From NCBI RefSeq assembly GCF_036053395.1, contig NZ_CP107942.1, forward strand, positions 6,342,501 through 6,406,500: a stretch of DNA of 64,000 bases, in the 5' to 3' direction. Of the stretch, positions 23,436 to 30,534 are shown in pieces. The position numbers and the translations under genes were made by a program. The notes under the pieces are model-generated. The model did not search any database and had not been told where the DNA came from. It saw nothing but the letters and a program-made list of their open reading frames with translations. Every line of letters starts with the position of its first letter. Position 1 is the stretch's first letter. The stretch comes from Actinoplanes sp. NBC_00393. GTDB lineage: Bacteria; Actinomycetota; Actinomycetes; Mycobacteriales; Micromonosporaceae.

Positions 23436-23894
23436 ATGGAACGTGCCACCGAAGTCGCCACGACCGTCGAGTCGTCGGTGGAGTCGCTGGTCGCCGTCCT
23501 GGAGCAGGCGCGGCTGGCGCAGAACCCCGCTGTGCCCCCTGCGCAGCTGCGGGTGCTCACCATCGTGGCCGCGAACCGGCACACCAACATGAGCCGCCTC
23601 GCCGAGACGCTGGGCGTGGTGCCCTCCTCGGCCAGCCGGCTCTGCGACCGGCTGGAGGCCACCGGGCTGCTGCGCCGGGTCGCCGACCCCCGTGACCGCC
23701 GCGAGGTGCGGCTGCTGCTCACTCCGGCCGCCCGGCGGATGCTCGCCGACCTGCGGGCCCGGCGGCGGGCGGCGCTCGCCGAGGTGCTCGACCGGATGCC
23801 GCCGGAGGCGCAGCAGGAACTGGTCCGGGCCCTGCAGGCGTTCGGGACCGCGGCCGGCTTCCCGGACACCCGGGAAGGTCTCCGGACCGCCTGA
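23436..23894 (+). CDS. MarR-family transcriptional regulator
   Basis: 152 residues. The winged helix-turn-helix spans about 40-105: LRVLTIVAAN, MSRLAETLGVVPSSASRLCDRLEATGLL (recognition helix) and the wing DPRDRREVRLLLTPAA. The helical N- and C-termini would form the dimer. It sits 57 bases after the phosphatase and 21 bases before an LLM oxidoreductase gene, so it probably shares a transcript with the latter and may regulate it. No inverted-repeat operator is obvious just upstream. Confidence 0.88.
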   Translation: MERATEVATTVESSVESLVAVLEQARLAQNPAVPPAQLRVLTIVAANRHTNMSRLAETLGVVPSSASRLCDRLEATGLLRRVADPRDRREVRLLLTPAARRMLADLRARRRAALAEVLDRMPPEAQQELVRALQAFGTAAGFPDTREGLRTA

Positions 23895-23915
23895 CCGGCC
23901 CGGTACGCTTCGGCG

Positions 23916-24794
23916 ATGCGCATCGGCATCGTGATCCTTCCCGACCAGCGCTGGGCCGAGTCGAGCCGCCGGTGGCGGCTCGCCGAGGAGTACGGCTTCG
24001 ACCACGCTTGGACGTACGACCATCTGGGCTGGCGTGACCTCGTCGACGGCCCGTGGTTCGACGCGGTGCCCACGCTGACCGCGGCCGCCATGGTCACCTC
24101 GCGAATCCGGCTCGGCACCTACGTGGCCTCGCCGAACTTCCGGCATCCGGTGCACTTCGCCCGCGAGGCGCTCGCGCTGGACGACATCTCGGCCGGCCGG
24201 CTGATCCTCGGGCTGGGCGCCGGCGGCATCGGCTTCGACTCGGCGGTGCTCGGCCGGCCGGAGCTCACCCCACGCCAGCGGGTGGACCGGTTCGCCGAGT
24301 TCCTCGAGCTGTTCGACAAGATCATGGGTACGCCGGCCACCACCTGGTCCGGCGAGTGGTTCTCGGCGGTGGACGCCCGCAGCATCCCCGGCCCGATTCA
24401 GCAGCCGCGGCCGCCGTTCGTGGTCGCCGCCAACGGCCCGCGGGCGATGCGCCTGGTCGCCCGGTACGGCGACGGCTGGGTCACCACCGGTTCGCACGAG
24501 GTGGACAGCGCGGACGCGTGGTGGCGTTCGGTGGCCGAGACGAAGGACCGTTTCGACGCCGTTCTGGCCGCCGCCGGACGCCCTCTCGACGCGGTCGACC
24601 GTTATCTGAATCTGGACACTTCGCCGCTGTACTCGATGACCAGCGTGGATGCGTTCGTGGACGCGACCGGACGGGCGGCGGAACTGGGCTTCACCGACGT
24701 CATCACGCACTGGCCGCGGAACTCCAGTTGGTACACCGGCGACGAGAAGGTGCTCGAGGCGGTGGCGGCAGAGCTGCCCCGGCTGCAGAGCTAG
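23916..24794 (+). CDS. LLM-class flavin/F420-dependent oxidoreductase
   Basis: 292 residues of luciferase-like TIM barrel: MRIGIVILPDQRW, AEEYGFDHAWTYDHLGWRD, SRIRLGTYVASPNFRHPVHFAREALALD, GRLILGLGAGGIGFD, and PPFVVAANGPRAMRLVARYGDGWVT. The fold and the loop after strand 4 fit F420 or FMN use; with fgd in the same window F420 is plausible. The substrate cannot be predicted. It follows the MarR gene by 21 bases, typical for a regulator with the enzyme it controls. Confidence 0.87.
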   Translation: MRIGIVILPDQRWAESSRRWRLAEEYGFDHAWTYDHLGWRDLVDGPWFDAVPTLTAAAMVTSRIRLGTYVASPNFRHPVHFAREALALDDISAGRLILGLGAGGIGFDSAVLGRPELTPRQRVDRFAEFLELFDKIMGTPATTWSGEWFSAVDARSIPGPIQQPRPPFVVAANGPRAMRLVARYGDGWVTTGSHEVDSADAWWRSVAETKDRFDAVLAAAGRPLDAVDRYLNLDTSPLYSMTSVDAFVDATGRAAELGFTDVITHWPRNSSWYTGDEKVLEAVAAELPRLQS

Positions 24795-24811
24795 TTTTAT
24801 CGCACCATTTC

Positions 24812-24828
24812 CCGTCCAATTCGGACGG
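24812..24828 (+). terminator. Weak hairpin after the LLM gene
   Basis: CCGTCC, loop AATTC, GGACGG, with TTTT upstream and TAGGGATTTCTT downstream. Short stem, so only a possible terminator. Confidence 0.4.
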
Positions 24829-24888
24829 TAGGGATTTCTTACCGACAGTTATCTCTCGGTATCGCACAGAGATCTTGAACCGGTGGCG

Positions 24889-24918
24889 GCTGTGCCGGTG
24901 GCGCGGCACCGGCACAGC
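24889..24918 (-). terminator. Terminator hairpin after lsr2
   Basis: GCTGTGCCGGTG and its exact complement surround GCGCGG, 12 bases beyond the lsr2 stop. No T-run; may work in both directions between the convergent genes. Confidence 0.6.
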
Positions 24919-24930
24919 AGCAACGGTGAT

Positions 24931-25281
24931 TCAGCGACCGTGCGCCGCCCGGTAGGCGTTGCTGACCTCCTGCGGAATGCGGCCCCGCTCGGAGATTTTG
25001 TGCCCGTTCCGGATCGCCCACTCGCGGATCAGCCGGTTCTCGTCGCGCGAACCCGCGGTCCGGACCGGTGCGCCGCCACGAGACGCGATACGCCCCGGGG
25101 CAGTCCGTCCCAGACGGGTGCCCGCGTTGATGTACGGGTCCAGAGCCTTACGCAGCTTTCCGGCATTGGCCTCGGAAAGGTCGATCGTGTAGCTGACGCC
25201 GTCGAGGCTGAACTCAACGGTCCGATCCGCCTTCTTACCGTCCAGATCGTCGATCAGGGTGGTGATTACCTGCCGCGCCAT
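24931..25281 (-). CDS. lsr2: Lsr2-family nucleoid-associated silencer
   Basis: 116 residues, the usual Lsr2 length. Lsr2 binds AT-rich DNA through an RGR minor-groove clamp and bridges it to silence acquired genes, acting like H-NS. The N-terminal dimerisation domain (MARQVITTLIDDLDG, then TVEFSLDGVSYTIDLSEANAGKLR) and the C-terminal DNA-binding part (IREWAIRNGHKISERGRIPQEV with the RGR core) are both intact. The ATG has GGGAG upstream and an AT-rich leader (AAAAATTAAT on the plus strand), unusual in this genome and consistent with autoregulation, which is inference. Single gene on the minus strand. Confidence 0.95.
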   Translation of the reverse strand: MARQVITTLIDDLDGKKADRTVEFSLDGVSYTIDLSEANAGKLRKALDPYINAGTRLGRTAPGRIASRGGAPVRTAGSRDENRLIREWAIRNGHKISERGRIPQEVSNAYRAAHGR

Positions 25282-25471
25282 AACGACTCCCGAGAAAAAT
25301 TAATCAACCGCGCCCAGTCTGGCTCGCCACCGCCGCGCTGCGCAACTCCCCGACGCGATCCGGCAATTGTTTCCACCGGCTCTTATCAGAATAGGGACAC
25401 CGGAATTGGCGCGGGATTGGCGGCAAAGCCCGGTTGGCCGCCGGCCCGGGGTTCACGTTAGGGTCGGCGCC

Positions 25472-25903
25472 ATGCAGGACGAGCAGGCCGCCTGGCGGGA
25501 GCAGCAACAGCAGGCGGCGGCCGGCCGCGCCGCAGCGCTGGAGGCCGACCGGGCCGCCGAGGCACGCCGGGCCGCCGCCCTGCTCGACGACTTCGTCCGC
25601 CGGGCCGCCGAGCGCGGGCTCGAGCCGCACACCCTGACTGCTCGTACGCTCGACGGCCGCTCCACCTACAAGACCACCGTCCGCGGGTGGTACCTGAAGT
25701 CGGACCGTTCGGTGGCCGTCGGCGAGGACGGGGAGTACTACATCCTCACCGTCCCGGCCTCACTGCGCGCCCGGTTCGCCGGCGCCGACCTCTCCCCCAG
25801 CCGGCCCCGGATGATCGTGGGCGCGGGTGGTGGGGACGGCGAGCCGATGCCACTCGGGCAACTGCTCGACCGCCGGCTGGAGGCGGGGGCCCGCTGGCCG
25901 TGA
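25472..25903 (+). CDS. Hypothetical protein with helical N-terminus, 143 residues
   Basis: Residues 1-50 are a Gln/Ala/Arg-rich coiled coil (REQQQQAAAGRAAALEADRAAEARR). The rest forms a small mixed domain with RGWYLKSDRSVAVGEDGEYYILTVP and a C-terminal PMPLGQLLDRRLE. I recall similar unnamed proteins in other actinobacteria. The ATG at 25472 is the first start after a region without coding character. Its stop overlaps the GTG of the carboxypeptidase gene (25900-25903), so the two are translationally coupled, hinting at a cell-wall or division-related role. Confidence 0.7.
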   Translation: MQDEQAAWREQQQQAAAGRAAALEADRAAEARRAAALLDDFVRRAAERGLEPHTLTARTLDGRSTYKTTVRGWYLKSDRSVAVGEDGEYYILTVPASLRARFAGADLSPSRPRMIVGAGGGDGEPMPLGQLLDRRLEAGARWP

Positions 25904-27192
25904 GCGTGCGCCGTCTCCTCGCGGCTCTGACCGCAACCCTGTTCGCCGTCCCCGTGGTCTCGCTGCCCGCCTCCCCCGCGCCGGCCGCCACGTCGTCGGT
26001 CCCGGCCGCCTCATCGGTCCTGGCCGCCGAGGTGCCCTGTCCTAAACCGAAGGTCGCCGCGCCCAGCCGGCCGCCGCGCCCGGTGCCCCCGGCGGAGAAC
26101 CCCGAGCACATGGCGGTCGGCGGCGACGCGCTAGCCACCCACGGCCTGGTCACCGCGCCGGGCAGCCCGAGGCCGCCGGCGATCACCGCCACCACCTGGC
26201 TGGTCGCCGACCTGGACACCGGCGAGGTGCTGGGCGCCTGCGGGCCGCACGTCCACCAGACCCCGGCCAGCGTGCAGAAGATGCTGCTGGCAGCCACCGC
26301 CATCGACCAGCTGGACCCGGCCCGCAAGATCACCGTCACCCGCGGGGACCTGGACATCGAGCCCGGCAGTTCCGCGGTCGGCCTGATCCTCGGCGGCAAC
26401 TACTCGATCGCGACGCTCTGGCTCGGCCTGCTGCTCAACTCCGGCAACGACGCGGCGAACGCGCTGGCCCGGCTGGCCGGTGGCGGCGGCGAGGACGGGC
26501 TCGCCAAGACGGTCGCCGCGATGAACGCCAAGGCCGCCTCGCTCGGCGCCAACCAGACGCACGCGGTGACGCCGTCCGGTTTGGACGGCAGAGGCCAGTT
26601 CACCAGTGCGTACGATCTGGCGCTGATCGCCCGGGTCTGCTTCGACAACGCCGACTTCCGCAAGTACGCGCTCACCCGCAACGCCCGGATGCCCGCGCAG
26701 AAGACCAAGGAGCGCAAGGTCGGCGGCTTCCAGTTCCAGAACGAGAACAAGCTGATCTACAACTACCCGGGCGCGCTCGGCGGCAAGACCGGATTCACCA
26801 CGCTGGCCCGGCACAGCTACGTCGGCGCGGCCGAACGCAACGGCCGCCGGCTCGTGGTCACCCTGCTCGGCGCGGAGGCCCGCCCGCTGCGCGGCTGGGA
26901 GCAGGGCGCCAAACTGCTGGACTGGGGTTTCGCCCAGCCGCAGGGCACGTCGGTCGGCACGCTGGTGACGCCGGAAGAGGTGGCGGCGGCCGCCTCGGCG
27001 AAGGCGACCACGGCCGAGGAGGACCGCACCGAGGCGCAGAGCGGGCCGCAGACCGGTAACACCCGGCCGTCCGCGCCGCGCGGGCTCGCGGTGGCGGCCG
27101 CGCTGTCCGTCGCGGTCGTGCTGACCGCCGCGCCGCTCCTGCTGCTGCTCACCCAGCGCCGCAAACGCCGGTTGGCCCGCACCACACGTTGA
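25900..27192 (+). CDS. D-alanyl-D-alanine carboxypeptidase (peptidase S11)
   Basis: 430 residues. It trims the terminal D-Ala from peptidoglycan stem peptides. An N-terminal signal peptide (VSVRRLLAALTATLFAVPVVS) leads to a Pro-rich linker, then the penicillin-binding domain with all three motifs: SVQK (SxxK), SGN in LLNSGNDAAN, and KTG in GGKTGFTT. A C-terminal transmembrane helix (about 397-420) with the basic RRKRRL end anchors it to the membrane. The GTG start overlaps the stop of the preceding coiled-coil protein. Confidence 0.93.
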   Translation: MSVRRLLAALTATLFAVPVVSLPASPAPAATSSVPAASSVLAAEVPCPKPKVAAPSRPPRPVPPAENPEHMAVGGDALATHGLVTAPGSPRPPAITATTWLVADLDTGEVLGACGPHVHQTPASVQKMLLAATAIDQLDPARKITVTRGDLDIEPGSSAVGLILGGNYSIATLWLGLLLNSGNDAANALARLAGGGGEDGLAKTVAAMNAKAASLGANQTHAVTPSGLDGRGQFTSAYDLALIARVCFDNADFRKYALTRNARMPAQKTKERKVGGFQFQNENKLIYNYPGALGGKTGFTTLARHSYVGAAERNGRRLVVTLLGAEARPLRGWEQGAKLLDWGFAQPQGTSVGTLVTPEEVAAAASAKATTAEEDRTEAQSGPQTGNTRPSAPRGLAVAAALSVAVVLTAAPLLLLLTQRRKRRLARTTR

Positions 27193-27222
27193 TCCATTTC
27201 CGGCGCGGGCTGCGCGCCTTGA

Positions 27223-27723
27223 TCAGGCGATGATCAGGCCGAAGACCCAGGCCACCGCGATGCCCAGCGCCGCCGCGAACTCGACCAGCAGCGAGAGCCC
27301 GACCGCGGCGAACGCGGCGCGGGTCGACGGCCACGCCCGTTCGTGACCCACCCGGTTCAGCTCGACCAGCCAGATCCCGAGCAGGAACCCCAGGACCAGC
27401 CCGACCACGGGCACCACGAAGAACCCGATCAGGCCGAGCACTCCGCCGGCCATCAGCGCCGACGTCGGCACGCCGGTGCTCTTCAGCCGCTTGCCCGGCC
27501 ACAGGAACTTGATCACCATGCCGGCGCCGGCGATCAGCGTGGCGATCACCAGGACCAGCCACCGTACGCCGGCCGAGCCCCCGCCGAGCAGCGCCCACAG
27601 CAGCACCCCGCTCCAGGTCAGCAGCAGTCCGGGCAGCACCGGCAGCATCACGCCGACCACCCCGGTCGCGATGAGCACTCCGGCGAGCAGGGCGATCAGC
27701 CCTTCGGTGTCGGTCAGATCCAT
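27223..27723 (-). CDS. DUF456-family membrane protein
   Basis: 166 residues with about five hydrophobic segments and glycine-rich turns (LPVLPGLLLTWSGVLLWAL; GFFVVPVVGLVLGFLLG) characteristic of DUF456, followed by RAWPSTRAAFAAVGLSLLVEF. The function of the family is unknown. The ATG at 27723 is the natural family start; the longer open frame runs antisense through the sigma factor gene. It is divergent from fliA and its promoter region overlaps the FliA-type promoter. Confidence 0.82.
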   Translation of the reverse strand: MDLTDTEGLIALLAGVLIATGVVGVMLPVLPGLLLTWSGVLLWALLGGGSAGVRWLVLVIATLIAGAGMVIKFLWPGKRLKSTGVPTSALMAGGVLGLIGFFVVPVVGLVLGFLLGIWLVELNRVGHERAWPSTRAAFAAVGLSLLVEFAAALGIAVAWVFGLIIA

Positions 27724-27754
27724 GCGGCACACCCTGCACCACCGGGCCGGAACC

Positions 27755-27780
27755 CTCAACCGGCCCCGCCGCTCGCCGAT
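27755..27780 (+). promoter_or_regulatory. FliA/WhiG-type promoter
   Basis: CTCA at 27755-27758, 16 bases, then GCCGAT at 27775-27780. This matches the flagellar sigma consensus (CTCA-N15-17-GCCGAA/T in Actinoplanes; TAAA-N15-GCCGATAA elsewhere). RNA would begin near 27788, about 138 bases before the sigma factor's ATG, implying autoregulation or control by the paralogue. Confidence 0.6.
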
Positions 27781-27925
27781 GGACCACCAACGCCGTAACC
27801 GGGGCCGGGAAGCAACCGGTACGCAACTGTGCGTGACCGGAACGTGCACCCTCCGCGCCGGAAAGTTCTCCCTGTCAGCCGACGCCCACCGCAAGCGGGC
27901 GCCGACAACAACCGGGGGAAACGAC

Positions 27926-28855
27926 ATGACCAGCACCGTGACGACCGCTGCCGACCTCACCGCCGACACCGCCACCGCCACGCCCGTGCTCTCCGCCGCG
28001 GAGCAGGAGGAGCTGATCCGCACGCACATGCCGCTGGTCGGCCACCTGGTGCGGGACATGCTCAGCCGGATCCCGAACCACATCCACCGCGACGATCTGA
28101 CCAGCGCCGGCCTGCACGCCCTGGTCACCGCGGTCCGCGGCTGGGACCCAAACCGCGGCGTCCCGTTCCACCGCTTCGCCGGCACCCGGATCCGCGGCGC
28201 GCTCCTCGACGAGCTGCGCGCGCTGGACTGGGCGACCCGCTCGGTGCGGTCCAAGGCCCGCAACACCGACGTGACCCGTCAGCAGCTCACCACCACGCTG
28301 GGCCGTACGCCCACGCCGGAGGAGCTGGCCCAGGCGCTCGGCACCACCACGACCGACCTGCACCAGACCGACACCGACGTGCAGCGTGCCACCGTGCTCT
28401 CGCTGCAGGGCTTTACCACGAGCAGCGCCGACGACCTGGTCACCGAGCGCGACCCGGGCCCGGAGGAGATGCTGCTGCGCCGTGAGCAGATCGGCTACCT
28501 GCACCACGCGATCGGCTCGCTGCCGGAGCGCCTGCAGACCGTCGTCACCGAGTACTTCCTGCACGAGCGCCCGATGGCGGACATCGCCGCCGACCTGGGC
28601 GTCACCGAGTCGCGGGTGTCGCAGCTGCGTGCCGAGGCGCTCTCGCTGCTCAAGGACGGCCTGAACACCCACCTCAACCCGGAGCTGGCCCCGGTGCCGG
28701 AGAACCCGGACAGCATCACCGCGCGCCGGCGTGCCACCTACTACGCGAGCATCGCCAGCAACACCAACATGCGCAGCCGTCTCGCCATGACGAACGCGCA
28801 CGGCCACACCCCGATCGGCCGGGGCGCGGCCAAGCAGCCGAGCACGGCTGCCTGA
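27926..28855 (+). CDS. FliA/WhiG-family sigma factor (first copy)
   Basis: 309 residues from the ATG with GGGGGAA upstream. Sigma2 (about 40-110: LIRTHMPLVGHLVRDML, DDLTSAGLHALVTAVRGWDP, FAGTRIRGALLDELRALDW), sigma3 (120-190) and sigma4 (215-260: LPERLQTVVTEYFLHERPMADIAADLGVTESRVSQLRAEAL) are all complete. Beyond sigma4 is a 50-residue tail with ARRRATYYASIASN that also occurs in the second copy. Flagellar/sporulation type sigma factor; in Actinoplanes such factors drive genes for motile spores. Transcribed from a promoter of its own class. Confidence 0.92.
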   Translation: MTSTVTTAADLTADTATATPVLSAAEQEELIRTHMPLVGHLVRDMLSRIPNHIHRDDLTSAGLHALVTAVRGWDPNRGVPFHRFAGTRIRGALLDELRALDWATRSVRSKARNTDVTRQQLTTTLGRTPTPEELAQALGTTTTDLHQTDTDVQRATVLSLQGFTTSSADDLVTERDPGPEEMLLRREQIGYLHHAIGSLPERLQTVVTEYFLHERPMADIAADLGVTESRVSQLRAEALSLLKDGLNTHLNPELAPVPENPDSITARRRATYYASIASNTNMRSRLAMTNAHGHTPIGRGAAKQPSTAA

Positions 28856-28866
28856 CGCAGCAGACC

Positions 28867-28898
28867 AGCAGGGCCCGGACAGCCGTCCGGGCCCTGCT
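28867..28898. terminator. Bidirectional terminator hairpin
   Basis: AGCAGGGCCCGGAC pairs perfectly with 28885-28898 across AGCC, between the convergent sigma factor and acetyltransferase genes. Confidence 0.75.
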
Positions 28899-28902
28899 CG
28901 CG

Positions 28903-29748
28903 TCAGCCCATCTCGAGGCTGGTCACGGCGAAGACGCCGGACAGGTCGACCTCCTCCGGCGTGCCGGCCGTGTACATCCGGGCGGTGTCCCAGATCGGTG
29001 CCAGCCCGAGCCGTTCGAGCAGTTTCGCCGCGTCCGGGCTGGTCTCCGGCACGTCGATCAGGACCGGCATCTCGTACTCGGTGCTGAGCCCGGCCAGCAG
29101 CGCCTCGGCGGCCGCCGCGTCGTCGGCGAACAGCGGGCCGATCCGGTCGGCGTCGCCGGCAGACCGGCGTACCCCGAAACCGACCACCGCGCCGTCCCGG
29201 ATCGCGGCCACTCCGTGCCGCCCGGACCCGGTGATCCAGAGCGCCAGGAAGGCATCGCGGCCGGCCGGGAAGAACCGCCGATCGTACGCGGTGAGCAGCG
29301 TGAACGGGAGCTCCCGCGCTTCCACGACCCGCAGGCCGGCGGCCGTCTCCGCACCGGCCAGCACGCCCTCGAAACGGGTCGTCGTCCAGGCCGGCCGGAA
29401 CCCCGACTTCCGGTAGTTCTCCTGCTGCGCGACCACACCGTCGAGCCCGATGTTGCGCCCGGCGAGCCGCTCCATCCCGGCCTGCCAGGTCCGGAACCCG
29501 TAGCCCCGGCCGCGGAACTCCGGGACGGTCAGGTAGAGCCCGATGAACCCGTGCCCGGTCCCGTAGCGGACCGCCGCGATCGAGCTGACCGGCTGCCCGT
29601 CGAGTCGCCCGACGAGAAAGCCGCCCGGGTCGGTGGGGAAGAAGACGTTCTCGTCCCCGTCCCCCGGATGCCAGTCCTCGTCCCGCGCCCACTGGGCGAT
29701 CAGCCGCATGTCGTCCACGCTCGCGGTCGAGACCGCAAATTCCCCCAT
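28903..29748 (-). CDS. GNAT-family acetyltransferase, two-domain
   Basis: 281 residues. The N-terminal GNAT domain (about 1-140) has YLTVPEFRGRGYGFRTWQAG, whose RGRGYG forms the acetyl-CoA pyrophosphate loop. The C-terminal half (145-280) repeats the fold in the style of GNAT proteins with an extra C-terminal domain (YjdJ/DUF1248-like, FPAGRDAFLALWITGSGRHG). Substrate unknown. It starts 66 bases from the divergent SUKH gene. Confidence 0.8.
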   Translation of the reverse strand: MGEFAVSTASVDDMRLIAQWARDEDWHPGDGDENVFFPTDPGGFLVGRLDGQPVSSIAAVRYGTGHGFIGLYLTVPEFRGRGYGFRTWQAGMERLAGRNIGLDGVVAQQENYRKSGFRPAWTTTRFEGVLAGAETAAGLRVVEARELPFTLLTAYDRRFFPAGRDAFLALWITGSGRHGVAAIRDGAVVGFGVRRSAGDADRIGPLFADDAAAAEALLAGLSTEYEMPVLIDVPETSPDAAKLLERLGLAPIWDTARMYTAGTPEEVDLSGVFAVTSLEMG

Positions 29749-29814
29749 ACCGCGACGATAGCCGCGGCCACCGGGCTGCCTGGGCTCGATCGGGCCAACG
29801 CCTAGAGTCACGGC

Positions 29815-30513
29815 GTGACCTTCGACGCAGCCACCGCATTGAGCCGGGCGGACGACTTCGACCCGTGGCGGTTCATCCGGGACTTCACCACCGCCTGGCG
29901 CATCCCGCTGGGACCGGACGACGGCCTGCCCGCCGCGGAGATCGAGGCCGCCGAGGACCGGCTCGGCGTCCGCATACCGGGAGCGCTGCGCCAGGCCTAC
30001 CTGCTGTTCGGCCGGCGCACCGACCTGACCAGCCAGTACGGCACCCTGTTCGCGCCCGGCGAGCTGATGTTCGACGCGGAGAACCAGATGCTGGTGTTCC
30101 GGGCCGACCATCAGGGTGTCGCCCACTACGGTGTGCCGGCCGGGCCGGACGACGACCCGCCGGTGCTGATCCTGCTCGACATGGCGGAGAAGGCGCCGGA
30201 GAAGTGGGAGCCGTTCGTGGACCGGCTCTCCAGCGGCCTGATCGAGATGATCTTCGTCGAGCTCGCGGAGAGCGACGACCGGGCCGACGGCCGCGAACTG
30301 GACAGCGCGAGCGAACGGGACCAACTTGTCGAGGGGCTCACCCCGGCGGCCGTCCCGCAATACCGGATCGGCGACGACTACGGCCAGTGGTACGCCGGCG
30401 CCGACGTCATCGTGCGCATCGTGGACGACGCCTGGGTCTCGGTGCTGGCGCGCACCGGGGACGCGCTCGACGACTTCCGGCAGCGCCACCCCGGCGACTG
30501 GGTCAACGAGTGA
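29815..30513 (+). CDS. SMI1/KNR4 (SUKH) family protein
   Basis: 232 residues, GTG start. The SUKH signature is clear around residues 40-65: LPAAEIEAAEDRLGVRIPGALRQ, followed by LLFGRR and LFAPGEL. In bacteria the superfamily includes many immunity proteins that neutralise contact-dependent toxins, and some regulatory proteins. No toxin gene is next to it, so it may be an orphan immunity protein. It converges with the helicase gene 21 bases downstream. Confidence 0.75.
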   Translation: MTFDAATALSRADDFDPWRFIRDFTTAWRIPLGPDDGLPAAEIEAAEDRLGVRIPGALRQAYLLFGRRTDLTSQYGTLFAPGELMFDAENQMLVFRADHQGVAHYGVPAGPDDDPPVLILLDMAEKAPEKWEPFVDRLSSGLIEMIFVELAESDDRADGRELDSASERDQLVEGLTPAAVPQYRIGDDYGQWYAGADVIVRIVDDAWVSVLARTGDALDDFRQRHPGDWVNE

Positions 30514-30534
30514 CCGGGGTGGCGCGCATCCGGC

